Below, piece after piece: positions 11,801-26,300 of a DNA stretch of 64,000 bases; the first letter of the stretch is position 1; every line of letters starts with the position of its first letter. A program made the translations under genes and the position numbers. Below the pieces are notes generated by a model. The model was not told the DNA's origin. It worked only from the letters and a program-made list of their open reading frames with translations, and ran no database searches. Source of the DNA: Neospora caninum Liverpool (Eukaryota; Apicomplexa; Conoidasida; Eucoccidiorida; Sarcocystidae); NCBI RefSeq assembly GCF_000208865.1, contig NC_018395.1, positions 3,255,920 through 3,319,919 on the forward strand, written 5' to 3'.

Positions 11801-14800
11801 TCATTCAGGTCTCCCCCCTGGACTGATGGGGGCTGAGTTCCGACGCGTTCTTTGCCCCTGTTCCCGTTTCCGGTCCGGTCTCGCTTTTGCCTCCACTTAC
11901 CTGCGATCGCCTTGGGGCCTTGGCCCTGCCCCAAGCTCAGTGTCACGAGTCTCTTTGCCATTTTGTTCGTCTCCGCCAGTTTCAGAATGACGTTCATTGG
12001 GTCCGCACCAGCAGACAGGGCGAAGACGAGAGGCCGCGCCGGCGTCGACAGCTTGTAGGAGAGCGAGAGATCAAAGGCAGGCGGGTCGAGAAAGAAGGCG
12101 CCGAGTTTGTCTTCAACTAAGTTTCGCATGGCCTTAACCAGGCAGTCGGGGCGCAACGCTTGGATCAACAAACACTTTTCCAGTTCCGTCGCGCTTTGAT
12201 CCAGGTCGTCGGGCCACGGGGCTTCGAGAGGCTCTTCGCTGTCGAAGACCCGTTTCCAATCGTCTAGGCTGTCTTGAAAGACATCCAGAAAGCTGGAAAA
12301 CAAATCGCCTTCCTGCGCGTTCTCCTGGAGCTCCACGAGTCGCGTCCACGCCAAGTCACTTAGCCAGACTTCAGCGCCTGCGGGCTTTGAAGCAGAAATT
12401 TCCCGGCCGGTAATGCCGCCCCGAAGGAGAAGTTGCAGTTGGTCCGTGTCGAGCTCGCCGTCCACTCGCATTGACGTCAACGCCAGGAGCAGAGGAAACA
12501 GAAGTTTGTCTTTCTCGAAGAGCGAGCGACACACGTTCTCGTAGAGAAGAGAAAGAAACTGACGGTCGATTTCTTCCAGATGCATTTGCATGTCGTCGGG
12601 GTCTTCGGTCTGCCGCGCAACCTGTTCAATCAACAAACACTCGGCGCAAGCCGCGAGCGCTGAAGCCAGAACGAGTGCGCTCAACGGAAGGCGACGCCAA
12701 GGATTCGATCTCTGCGTGCGGAGTTGTGGATTCGCTGGAGAATCGCGGCGCCTCCACCGGAAGGCGAGGTACCGATGTGATGTTATGCGTAAGATTATTT
12801 GCTCGTACACATTTGCATAGAAGAAGCACACCGGTTCTACACGTACACCGTAGGTACGTACGTATACTTTTGTCGACGGTCAGACACCCTTTTGGCCTTT
12901 CGCGTCTCTGAGCCCACCTCGATAGCTTCGACGAAGATGGCAAGAAACCACTCGACACTGAAATGATACATTCTGTCGATGCTGGCCAAATCAGCAACGA
13001 CAAAGAAGAGACGCGCTGTCCGAAAGGCCACCGGGCGGTAGATCGCTCGCGTCGATTCTACGATTTCTACGGTTTTCTTCTGTTCCGCCACTCGATCTTC
13101 GATAGCTTGTGAAGCTGCTTTCGAACTGCTCAGGGTTCCAATCAATTCACGATCATCAAGAATGTCACCCTAGAAGAGAGGTAACGAGACACACAGGCAC
13201 AGACACGGGCGACAGCCGAGTACCTCCGTGGCCGAGAGCGCGAAAGCGGGCAGCTTCGGCGAGCGGAGAACAGAAGCCGTGCAAGAAGAAAGAAACAGAG
13301 AAAGGCGCAAGGGCGGAAAAGGAAGAGAAGGAGCGGGTGAACCTGGCAGAGAGAACGAGAGAGGCCGGGACGTGGCGAAGAACGGAATGACGCGCAGCGA
13401 AGGAACGGTCACCAGGAGGCATTAGTCCGTCCTGCGTGCGTGTCTCTCCTTGAGTGTGTGCAACTCTTGCGCTTCGTGGTTTCGTCCCTAACTTTGTGGT
13501 TCGTCTGCGTGATCAGCGCATGCTTCGTTCGGCACTCGATTGCAGCCGATGCCAAGGTCCGGTAGAGACAACTGTTCGATTCAGAGCTGTCAGCGGGCGG
13601 AGACCTTGCTCGGCGCGATTCCACTCTACGCGCTCCTCCATGTACTGGTGGAACATGGTATTTGTCACTACAACTGTTTACCACTGAACTGACCAACCTG
13701 TCACAAGCAGCAACGGAATGAGACGTTAGAACGCTGCGTGCTAAGAATGCCTCTTGTGTGCTCTTGTGTCTCTTCGTTCGCGTGACTCGCGTGAGGGGAC
13801 CCGCCTCCCCTTCGCCTGACCCACCTTAGCATTGGATAGCAGGTGGAGTATCTTTTCCTCTAGAGCCTGCAACTGTTTTTTACTCGAGGCACTCTCAACA
13901 ATGAGCGCTTGCCTCTTCGCCTCGATTGCGGGTTGTTCGAGAGTCACGAGAACTCCAAGAAGCTGATCTTCGAGTCCTTCCGGAGTGACAGAGAAATTTA
14001 GCATGGTAAGCTGTGCACAGATCTCTGGAGAGAAGTGGGGGTTGCCGAGAAGAGTGGACAGGGAGAGGTGAAAGGACTTGGAATACTCGACAGTCGTGTC
14101 TCGAAGACGAATCATGTCGATGTTGCCCGCCTTGAACACAGCACGCGAAAGAAGCGCGTCGAGGGACGGATCTAGTTCTTCGCTGCAGTGTTCGATCAGG
14201 ACTCGACTCCCCATCTCTACGGCGATCTGCAGGGATCGGAAATAGGCATCTCCGGATGCTCGAAGAACCTGAGAAAAGCGCGACACAGAGGAAAACCCGC
14301 ACAGGAAGTCCTTTCTTGTTTCGGTGTCTTCCGTTTGACGGCGTTGTTTGTGGTCTAGCGCCTCCCTTTCCACAGCCTCGCGTCTTCTTACAATCATGTC
14401 AGGGTAAGTCTTTTTAAGCCACCGCGTCGCTTGGTTTTGCGGATCGATGAGCATCGGCCAGCGCGTCGAGAGCGAGAGAATAAGGGCGTTTTCGATCGAC
14501 AGCGAATCGTGTGGAAGCATGTTGACGATCCACGTCTGGATTTGGAGCGAGTCGCCCACAGCCCTCTGCATGTCAAACGGCCCATTTAGCGCCACGCCGT
14601 GCTTCGCCAGTGTTTCTCGCCACTTGGCTAAACACCGCTGACGATAATCCGCGGGGAAAACGCCCGAGTACGCAATTACCGCGGAGGTCACCAGCAACTC
14701 GCCGAGAAGCGTCTGAATGCGAACCTGAAAAACCCGCAAGAGGCAAGAGGCAAGGGACATGCGACTACGCACTCGGGCACATCAACAACACACAAGGCAA

Positions 14801-17320
14801 TGTGAGCAAAATACAGGCGTCAGTTGCGAGACTCCCAGCTTCCAAGAAAAAACAGATCAACAAATATACAAATATACATACATATAATAGCTGTGTCCTT
14901 CACCAATATGTATAAATAAATATCCATATGGATCTAGCCACTTTGGTATATCCAAATAGGCATACACAATTACATAGATGCATATACACATACGTATAGA
15001 TGTATGCAATATGCACACGACGAAACAGCTACACCCTGTGCTTCTGAGACGTAAAATTTTTCCACGGCACGGCCATCCCTGAGGGCGACTTCGCTGCTCG
15101 GTGTCTGCCAGTGTGTTGTGTCTGACGCGGAGTTCATGGAAAGAAGCGTTCCATCTGGTGTTTTCTCCTGCCAAGTCATTGATCAGTCTCTCGGCGACTT
15201 GCAGCCTGAGGGAGCATTCGGCGAACTGGTTTTTGAGTTCCTCCTTTTCGCTCTCGGCCGCCTTGTGCTCTGCGAGCAAGCGTCCGAGGAGTTCCTCGAC
15301 AGCTTTCAACTCCCGTTTCTTCTCGTCGAGTTTCTCGGCGGCGACGGCCAACTCGGCCTCGGCCTTCTCCAGATTTTTCTGTTTGGGTCCGACAACTTTC
15401 GCCACCTGATCATAGACGATAATTGCGCGGACCCACTTGCACAGACTCGTGGCCGCCACTGAGGCCTTTTTAATGACGTCTGGATCAAAATCCGGGTCGG
15501 TTTGGTAAGGCAAAATTTCGTTCATGACTTCGACGGGGATGTGGTCCTTGTCGTAGGTGAACAGCCGCTGGAGAAACTTGGTGTCGCTCAGCAAGTGCTT
15601 CTTTGAAGCAGTCCAGTAGTCATCCGCCTTGCGCATACTGTCGGCGCTCTTCACTTTCGACGGCTTAATGCCAAACATCTTGCACAGCGCCTCGACGACT
15701 TTGACCACGCCGGCGGGGGGAGTTTTCATCGAGTTCAACTCAGTGATGTCTGATTTCGAGAGTTTTTTCAACGCTTCAATAGCAGACGTTAGGGCAGGCA
15801 TGGCGGTGTCGAGTTCGGTTTTGCATTGCTCCTTCACCTCCGCTGCAGCGTCTGCCTGAGTTTTACACTGCGCCTCTTCGACTTCGACGGTGGCCTACGC
15901 GGGAGAGGCAGGGTTTTTTAAACGCACGAATCGACAGGACGTGAAGCGAAACAGAACAAGCTGCACAGGCCGAGCGCCGCGCACCACCAGAGGAGTCTAG
16001 AGAGACGAGAGACACCGAAGAGACCGAATCCAGAAACAAGAGACAGACATTCACTCAGTGCCTGGTATGCGCGTCTGAGGGCGGCGGCCAGAGACGAAAT
16101 GGATATTGGGTTCCGATTCGCTTCGAAATACGTCCGTGGATGAACCGCTTTGAGAACCGTGTTAACCGCGAGCACAGGCCTGAGTGCATCTCTCGCCCTC
16201 GTATACGCCTTCTCGCCCTTTTCCGTCCTGTGCCACGCTTTCGTGCTTTCTCGTCTTTCTATTCCATTTTTGCGGCGAGATACCTTTGTGAGCGCAGCGC
16301 TCTCCTGCATTTTGGCGATGTTGACCATGAGCTCGGCTGTGTCTTGTGAGGCTTTGATCAGCTGCGGTCTGAGGCATTCCAGTTCCCCTTGTATTTTTTC
16401 AACTTGTTTGGAAGTCGAATGTATTTTTTCCAGGCCGAGGCGGTACTGATCGACCTGGCGATTCAGTTCCTCACGCTTCGCTACACTCAGGTGGGAAAAC
16501 AGCTTTAGGAACTCAATGTACGACCGTGGCGTGATGTAGTAGTGGCGCCGGAGTTCTTGCCGATATTGGTTTGTCACTTCATTGACGTCCAGTTGCATAC
16601 ACGCGAAAATCGAGCATAACTGCGATGCACTATCAGGAACGTCCGCATCTTCTTCTACGCTGCCTGTCGTTTCACCCGGTCCCCTGTTCTCAATTCCGCT
16701 CTCGCGGCCTTCCCCGTTTTCGACATCTCCCTCTTCCGTCCTTTCGCCCGTCGCGCCTTCCGCCTGCAAGTACCCCGCTTTTCCATCGATCGCTGTCCCC
16801 GCACCGCCCGCGTCAGTTTCCCCTTCCGCGTCGGGGTCTTCGGCAGCGTTTGCGCTCAATGTTTTGCCGCGCGTCGTTGTGTCTCCCCGGGCGGTTAACA
16901 GACTCCCCAAACGAAGCGGTCGCAGTTCCTCACGGGCGACAGCCTCCAGGGAATGCTCACTCCACTGCGAAAACCAATTGATCGCGCAGCAGTTCACGAG
17001 GGCCGGAAACAGACGAATTTTGTGACGCAGGTTCTCCCCGCTCGGCGAGAAGAAGAGCATAATGTGGAGATTCTGGCGACAGTTACTCACAAAGTGCTCG
17101 AACAAGTCTCCGGAACTCTGGCCGTCCGACGCAGCGACCGTCGCTTGCGGAGACGAAGCGGAAGAGGAGGGCGAACCCGCAGAGCCGCGACTTAACAGGT
17201 CAAAGATTCCAATCTAAACAAACAACGGAAGAAAGCAAAACAACTGAGACAGGCAGTTCGTCTCGTCCGTCGCAAATCCATGCCACACAGATATATATCT
17301 ACATCTAGCCCTAGATATGT

Positions 17321-17363
<43 letters not shown>

Positions 17364-20300
17364 AGTGGTTATCGTTGTGCATTGATTGTATATCTACCGG
17401 TCGTCTTTTTGTGTAGATGTTTAGAGTTGTTGGTCTGTTCTCGGACATCCCTTTGTAGATGCTCAGAGGTTTGTCCCTTCGTTTCCCTTTTTAAGGCGTC
17501 GTTCGGTTCCCTCACTTTATCTTCGGTCGAGAATAGGTTTGGGATCTCTCCGGTATTGAGCAGGTTGGCGACATCATCGAGGAAGGCGTCGTTGGCGAGT
17601 TGCGAGTCCGAGAGGAGGAACGTGAGCGGCTTTCCGTGGCCGCCGGCTTTGACGAGAATGGTTTTGACGTCTTCACGCCAATCAGCAAGACCGTAAGACC
17701 GCGTAACCTCCACCGAGGTCGTTTCGAATCCAACGAGAAAGGTGGCGAGGCGCGTGAGGCTCTTTCGCCCCGAGCCTCCGAACCCGACGAGGAGACCGTT
17801 TCCCTTGGGTTGCTGGAGAATGCGAACGACGCGCGTGAGGTGTTTCAGTGCTTGCGCGAAGAAAACGAGATTCATCGGCGACTTGAGGTAGAGCGCATTG
17901 TACTCTGCGAGCGTGCTCTGGGCCACAGCGCGAAGGTTCTCGAGCGTCACTTGCTGGTAGTAGGGCTGTTTGGGGTTTACGAAGTCGCAAAAGAGCAGGG
18001 GAGTGGAGGCGTCGACAAGTTCGCGGTATTTCCGTTTGCATTTCGTCTCGAGCACCCCGGACAGGAGCGCGAAAACTTTCGCTTTGTCTTCGCGACAGAC
18101 GAGACGGTCCGAGAAGACGCGCTGGAACTCGTGGAACCAGCAACGGGACAAGTCGTCGGAGGAGCGGAAGGAGTCTTTCGTACAATAACATAGACCCTCG
18201 ACAACTCGGGCCAAGTCCCGTAAGTTGAAGGTGTAATGCGATCGAGAAGGCGTCGGAGGCAGGGCGCTGCAAATCGCGCCGTAGACCTCTATCGTCGACT
18301 CGAGCAGCTTTGTTGCGTGCGTCTGAAGCTCGGTTGCGAACCCCCGGAACTTCCACGAGAGAATCGAGTCAAAAATCATCACCAAGGACGTGCGCGAAAA
18401 GGGCGGAAGATACAGCAGATTGAAATGCCGAAGGTAACGCGGCGTCAGATGCTGGCGACTCCCGCCAGGAATTCCCATGGCGGCGAGAAACTGGATGTTT
18501 TCGATCTGGCGGAACTGCCACGTTTTCCTGTTGTACCAACCACCCATACTGTGCCACTGCCGGAGCAACTCAATAACCGGTTGTGCCCCATAAACTTCTT
18601 TTGCAGGGAGGTTCAAGTCGTCCAGAAAAACCAAGCACTTGCGGCCGAGGGACGGAGCGAAAACCCCCGTCTTCCGCGTTCGATCCACGCGACTGTCGAT
18701 CACGTCTTGAACTTCATTCGCTGTCGTTTTCGCCGAAAAACACAGAGAGAGGGAGGTGTAGAGTTCGCGATTGAACGTCGAATGGTCTTTAAGCTGCGCA
18801 GATATGCACGTCGTCTTCCCGGTTCCCGTTGCGCCTACGAGAAGCGCATGTACTCCGTGAAGAGCAAACGTCTGCAGAAACAGCTTATTGCGAGCTGTAT
18901 CGGGCGTGGGGACCACCAGCGTGTACGTCTGTGCATGGCTGGGAATCGAAGAAAGCGAAGGCACGAGGAGACTGAAAGACAACCACTTCATCGCTTTCTT
19001 GTCGAAGAAAACGTCGAAAACCGACGCGTGCTCGGACAGGCCGTGCCGCTGAGGGCGGGGCTGATAGACGTGGCCTTTGGTGATCAAATGGAAGTCCGAA
19101 AGAAGCTGAGGTGCGCCGGCAAGCCAGCGCCGGAAAAACGCATCAAACAGGGGCCGACTCGATTCGTCAACACAGGCTCCAAAGGACCAAATGAGTGCAA
19201 AGAAAAACAGGTTGTCGCGCATGTACACCCGGTCTTTATCACTCATGGAAGCCTGTAAACAAAGAAGGAACGCCAAAAAAGGACCAGAGAGTGACACAAA
19301 AGGCGGGCAAAGACAATCAAGCGGCGATAGTTAGATCCGCACAAGAACGCGGGAAACGATAAGAAAACCCCCCAGTTCGTCTCGAGTGTTGAGACCAGTG
19401 TATGGCCCTTTGGAAGGCGCAGATAAAGAGGCCAGGAGACAGCGGGAGGCCGCAGAGCCGACGAACAGGAGAGCATCCGCCAAGCCCGAGCACCGAAGAG
19501 AAGGACCGTGTGTTGTGTTTTGGATACGTGTAAATGTTTAGAAGAAACTGAAAAGAAACACAAGAGAAGAAAGAGGTACAAGGTAGAGACAAAGTGTTGA
19601 CTGGGGAGACCGCGAAGAGATGGAGAGACGCCAAGAAGCCGTGGAGACCCGGGAAGCTGGGAGAGAGAACGGCGACTGCGAAAAAGAATGGCAAGGCGAC
19701 TTGCCTCAGTTGTAGACGTTTTCGTCTCCGATGTTGAGGGGGCGTCGACAAGAAGAGAGTCAAACAGGCGCAAAAGCGAGAGCACCAGCCTACGGGGAGA
19801 AGTGCAAAAAGGCAGTACGTGGATAACAGAGATCCATGGCTTAAAAAGAGACCACTGGAAAGCAGTCGGTACGGTATCAAGGCGAGGCCAACGCCGATGA
19901 AGCTCCATGTAAGTCTCCTCATATAGGTCGAATGACACCAGTACCTATTTCTGCTCATGCACATCTTCCTCAGGAGCCTGCCTCCGACCCCAAACCGTAA
20001 ACGCGTATACCCAGACCTATATAAGATGCGTAGATACGGAAAGACCACTCACGTGTCTATCGATTGAACACTTTTCATTAGCTGCCAATTTGCGGGGTAC
20101 CTGGATACGCCTCTCCTTGCGTCTCCGTCTCTCTATCTACCTATTCGTGCATAGCGACGTCACCTTTTCGTTCTTACCAGTTATCTGACACTGCGACAGG
20201 CGTTGTACAGTGGACCTTGAGGAATTGAAGGAAGACAGGCACAGCTTGTAGAAAGAGATCTGTGAGCGTCCATCCCGTTTCAGTGTCGTCTATAGAGGAA

Positions 20301-23300
20301 GGAAGAGACTTGTTTTCTGTCTTGTGCTTCTGTTTCTCGATCCAAGAAGTCACCATGGGTTCCCATGTACAATGCGTTTGATCGAGGTAGACCATGCCGC
20401 AACGAGAAACAGTGGCAGGAGACGCCGAGGAGAGGTCTTCGACTTCAAAAATCATCGTCGTCAGCGCTGAGAGCTTAATGATCTCTCCGCTCGTGAGGCA
20501 GAGCTTCTTGTTGTCGTCGAGGACCGTGTTCATGTTCTCGATCCAAACCTGAGACACACACAGCGCCGCCAGGTGGTAAGACGCAAAACTCGCAGCGAAC
20601 CAGGAAAGTCGCCTTGTACGCGAGTGTCTAACGGAGTCAGATGAAGCGCGTCCGGTTCGCTTTCTCCTTGCTCGACAGCCCTTGCGCAAAGAGCCTCAAA
20701 ATGCAGCTTTCTCCTGTACCCGAGGCGGAGCAATCCAGGAGGAATCCCCCGAAACGTAGCGAGAGACTCCAAAACGCGCGGTGTGTGCGGAATTGGACCA
20801 GCACGGCAACGAACGATGATTCTGGGTTTCCGCGATCCTTGCAAGACAGTGGATTTGCGCGTTTCCCCTTTTTCCAGATTTGCTCTGCACTCCTTGCCAG
20901 CGCAGCAGATCTTTCCGACGTTGCTCCTTACCGCATCCACGGGTCCGTCGAGAACAATCCACTGTCTCGCGGGGATCTCGCTTTCGCCCGAGGCGGTCCG
21001 AATGGCGATCGCCAGAACGCCGTCTGTCCATTCCTGTGTATTTTCATCATATTTTCCGTACAGCTGTCCCTGCGACACACTCTTCGGACTGATCTTGTAC
21101 AGTTTACACGGCATGTATTCGTGTGGTCCAGTGACACGCCTCCTCTGATCTGTGGTTCCATCTCCACTTCCTCGTCGACGGCCTCCCTGTTCCTCCTGCA
21201 GGCCTGCCTCCTGATCTCCTGGTCCTGCGCCTTTCCCTTTTCTGTCTTCTTCGTTTCCTGTTTCTTCCTCTTCGTCCTCGTCTCGCGCCTCCTCTGAATC
21301 CGAACAGTTTCCCTCCTCATCGCCTTGCCTCTCTCCTCTTTTCCTCTCCGTCTGCTTTCGTCTCCCCTGGTCCGCCGCCTCTTCGCTTTCGCCTGCTGCA
21401 CATGGTTCCGGCCCCTCGCTCGCGGATTCCAGCGCCGCCGCAAGGCACTCAAGCACCGCAGTTTTCCCCGTCAGCGTGGCGCCCACCAGCATGAGGCCGT
21501 GCCGCACTTTAATGGTGTCCCACAGTTGAATGCACTTCGCGAGAAACGCCTCTGTGGGCTGGAGCCTCTGCTGCCTCGCAACGTGCTCGAGATGCGAGAG
21601 AAGAAGACCGTAGTCTTCCGAGGCCGCCTTCACGCCAGGAAAAAGGTCGGAGACAATTCCGCGAAACAGCTGCGTGTCGCTGGGTGTGAACTTTGGAACG
21701 CTGACTTGTTCCAGAGCGTACAAGGCCAGTTCGTCTTCTTCAAATTTTGAACCAAACGTTCGTTTCAAATGCCCAGCAGCAGTCAGAATCGCCTTGAGAG
21801 CGCGCATGCCGAAGTCGTAGTGATCTTGTGAAGACAGCTGCTCCGACGACAGACGGAGGCAGGCCAGCGCCTGGAAGGCAACGCGGCGACACACACCGAT
21901 GGGAAAGGAGAGCAGGAAACAGTTTTCTTCGCGTGATAACAGGGAGGAGCGCAGCGGTTGCAAAGAACAAACATATCGACGAGAGTTGCGGGCGAATGGC
22001 TGTTCGGGCAGAAGAGAGAGATACCGAGCGGTCCCGAGGAAGCAGAAGATACACCGCAGTGGCGAAGGAGAAAGAACAAAGCTTAAAACGGATTCGTGTG
22101 GAGAGCACCGTTTGAGGCGCGCATAGAGATTTGGGCCGTGTTCCCCGCGTTACACGCGAAGTTACACATGTGTTAGATGCTTGCGATCGTCACAAAAAGG
22201 CGGGGGTGTACTCTACTCGGTTCGCACCATATCGTCTCTGTATGTCTCTGCATATCTGCGCAGTGCACTTCCTACTATGCTTCGTTTCAAAACGCTTTGA
22301 AGTCGTCGCCACGCTCTGTGTGCTTCAAAGCGTTGTGAATCTGTCAACGTGTTTTCACCTTTCGAGCGACATTTCGCGCATCTGCAAATCCGTAGGAGTA
22401 GAGCACGACTTCCGCAATCAAAGACGAGTCAGGGATCATCATTGCACAAGGTCGGAAGAGAGCCTGACGGTTCAAGGAACACGAACAGAAAGCATGCGAC
22501 GCACGCCTCAGACGAATCGCCGCATCCGCCAAGCCATGCACAGTAAAGCGCCTTCTACAAATGCCCCCACGGATGTGTCAACAGATGCAGGTTATTGGGC
22601 GTATACGGACGGTCCTGTACAGGAAATACTGCAGATGGATGTGTGTAGGCAATACTTCCTGTGTATCTTTGTAGACATTCATCCAGAGGGAGATGCACTT
22701 GCAGTGGAGTTGGGGTACAGCTTCAGTGCCTCTAACGCGCAGAGCATTCCGTTTCAACTGCGAAGCATATACATTTATATATATCCATGCCGTTGCTCCT
22801 CTCGACCGTTGAAACCGCGATGGCAGCCGAGCCAACTCTCGACGCAGGACACATACACGCAGGTCCGCCTGAGAAGAGCGTGCGACGGAAACGTCGGACG
22901 TGGAGATCGGTGCACACTCTGTGGGGGAGCCGAGGCAGTTGAGCCACGCGCAAAGACTCGCGCGCGAGGAAACGCGCTCACTTTGAGGTTGTCCGGGAGG
23001 TCCGATCGTCCAGCATAACCCGGATTCATGGTTATGTTGATGGCGCAAGACGGCACGAGTTTGACGTCCGTTCCCTCAAACAAGAAGACTTTCACTTGGT
23101 TCCGAATCGCCTGCTGTATTGCGTGTACTTGCTGCGCAATGACGGAGAGGACTTCGACATCAATTCGGTTGAATTCGTCGAAGCAACACCAGGCGCCGGA
23201 GGAAACGAGGCCCTTGAAGAATCGCCCGATCGACACGTAGTCGAGCCCATCGGAGCAGTTGAAAACAAGACACTGCATGCCAGCAGCTTTGGCGAGATCC

Positions 23301-26300
23301 TTGGTTGTCTCTGTCTTTCCTGTTCCCGCGGGGCCTTCAGGCGCGCCGCCGTACTGCAAGTGGAAGGCGCCGATTAGCGTTCGGTAGCACCGATCCGTCA
23401 GCGGCGTGATGACGAGTCTTTCGGTGTTTCCCAAGTATTCAAAGCCGTAGAAAATCCGCGCATTTATCATGCTCAACTGAATCTCTGGGTTTGTATTTCT
23501 CTTGCCTGTCAACAGCGTGACGCTTCCAGGCAGCTGCCACGACAAACGCAGTTGCGCGATCCACTCGAAATCTGAAAGGGAAGATGTGTTTTCCTTTTTC
23601 AGCTCCTCAACGACGTCCCGCGCGTGCACGTCGATGGTCAGGAGCGTCGTCACCGTCAGCCGATTCAGTTTCGTGAGGCTTCCCCGGACGAGACGAACGA
23701 GCTGGAGACAGACACACACAAAGCCGAACAGGGTGACAAACGAGGGGACGGAACACACACGGAAACACCCACTCTGGAAACCCAGCAATCCGCCAAGGAG
23801 TCTCTCGCCGATAGACGATGCAGTCGACGCAGTATGTACGATAGCCACTGGTGTGCTGACCCTTTTGAAGGAAAGAAAGGAGGATAGGAGGACACGAGAG
23901 CAAAGACATGTGGGTCTCTGAGCGCGTCGGTCCGTGTGAACAGGCTGATGTCACTGTAGGGGATTCAGCGCGGTGGAGGAGGTTTTCGCGATTGCGAAAA
24001 ACGCCCGTGGTAAATGCGAGAGGCAGCTGCTCAACACACACGCTGCCGAGGAACCAAGCGCAGTGATCTCGCCCCGACGCCCATTTTCAAGTCTCTGTCT
24101 TTGCCCCGAAAGCGCGGCACTCCGCGTGTCCGCGTAGGATCCCAGTGGGGTCCCCTTCCCTCCGCCAGCGAAGAAATCCATCGTCAGTTCGATGTTTTGG
24201 TGTCGACCCGACTTTGGAAACCGGATCAGCTGTTATGTCTCTGCGGCCAGAAGAAGGATCTCGCTGCCGTACGCGTCCCTGCGCGGGGGAAACCGACTCG
24301 TCCACAAAACTGTAGACTCTGGTTGCGCGTTCTTACCCCTTGAAGCTGATCGTTGCACTTGTCCAGGTAGCCCGGAAGTTGAGCGTCGCTGATCGCGGCA
24401 GCGACCTCTGAAGTCCAGAAAATCTGACTGGCCGTTAGGGCAACTTGCCCTGGCCAGGATAAACACCATTCGGTTCTGGGCCGTATCGGGTAATCTTTCA
24501 TCGCTGCGTCCATTATACCTCGGAGACTGTCGCCAACGGAGCTCTCCACCTGCACACGACAGCACGCGAAACCGCAACCGCCGGAGGAAAATTGAGAGAA
24601 TGCACCACGGACGTTTCAACGGCTTGGAAACGCCGAAACACCATCTCGCTTCGTTCTCCGTAAAGCGCCGCTTTTTTTTGGTCCGCTGCGTTTACTTCAG
24701 GGTCTTCTGGATGTGAGAACAAACAAACTCCCGGCCGCTCAAACTCAACTGGTGTGGTACCTCTCTATCCCTCGACCTCGCCCTCGGTATCGACAGACAC
24801 GTATGCGTATCCGTCGGTGCGAACCGACCCCCAAGTGGGGAGACTGATAATGGAACTTTCCATGCCCATGTGTATACACAGGGACCGACACTGGAAGAGA
24901 TGTGGGCAATAGGGCGGCGCTCAAGGACACCGCCTGTGCCAGCGAAATCGGCGGAGGAGGCGCCGCGAGGGAAACCGAAAGGAAAAGCGGAATTGGAGGA
25001 AGAGAAACACAAAAGACAAGAGGGGAGAAGTGGGGGCGAGGCAGAAACAAGGCGTGGAAGAGTGGACGAGCGACACTGAGGCCGCGGATGTGTGTTTCGT
25101 CGGACCTCTCCAAGCCAGTATTCAGCCCCGACGAATCGGGTTCCGTCGATGAGAGCAACCGGGCGCGCTAGAGGAATCTCTTCGCCTTCGGCACTTTGTA
25201 TGGCGTTGATTACGGTCCCGTTTTCGCCGAACGCAACCCTATGAATGCCCTCGAAGCATTTGTTCAAGTGCATTTGAACAGGCGACAGGTCTTTGGTTTG
25301 CGAGAGAACAGCCAGAAGCTCCTCGTTTGAGAGGAAGAAGAACCTGGGGAACGCCAGGCGTTTTGTCTCCAGGAAGTCGTTGAGGCCTCTCATGATTTGT
25401 GCGAGCTTCGCGTTGGCCTGTGTGAGGTCGTGGTGAAGATTGTCGAATTCGACAATGTCCAGGACGCCCGGCGTCTCCTCCGCCTGGGCGATGGTGCGCC
25501 GCCACAGCGCATCGACCTCGCGGAACAGGCCCGCCTCTTGTGGAATTTGCTTCGAGATATCTGCGCTCTGGAAAATCGGCTGCAGATACATCCAGGACCG
25601 CTGGCAGACTTGCAGGCTGTCGAGCGCCTGCTGCGTCTCGAGCAGTTTCGTTTCCCAGTCTCGGCTCTGGTAGTCAATGCATCGGATGAAGCGAGAGCCG
25701 CGCATTGTCTGTGTGCGCACGAGGTGGTCCTCGAGCAGTGCTTGGACCACGTCGAAGCCTTTCATGACGCACGTTTTTGTGTCTCTGAAGGGAATAAGCT
25801 GAATCTGCATCGCTTTCCACTCAAACTTCATCTTCACAAGGGAACTCTTCAGCGTAAATTCCTTCTGAGCCAATTCACTCTTCTCTTCTATCGTCTGGAG
25901 ATGACTGGCGATCCCACTCTCCAGAAGCTGCGTGAGGGAGAAGCCTTCTTCGATGTCTAGATCGCAGCCAGTGGTCCGCAGCAAATCAGCCCAGTGCCGA
26001 GGCAAAAAGGCTTCGTTACACAGCGGACGAATCAGAGGAAGATGCTGGCGGAAACGATCAATTGCGCGATGCAACTCATCCGCCACGGACACCTGCATAG
26101 GCCGCGATTCTGTCAGAAAATGCTTCCGCAACTTGTAGGCTTCCTGAGTCCATTTGTCCAAACTCATCTCCACCTCCGTCGGATCCAGAGACGTGACAGT
26201 ACAGCTCAGCCACTGCAACTCGCCATACTTGAAGTCCACGGCCAACGCCCACAACTGGACGAGAGACACCGAAAACAGGGAGAAACAGAGAGCGATCGCT

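Noticed and set aside
18236..19258. 340-codon frame on + within dynein
   Set aside because: Antisense to the AAA3/AAA4 exon; no domain, and the minus strand carries intact P-loops.
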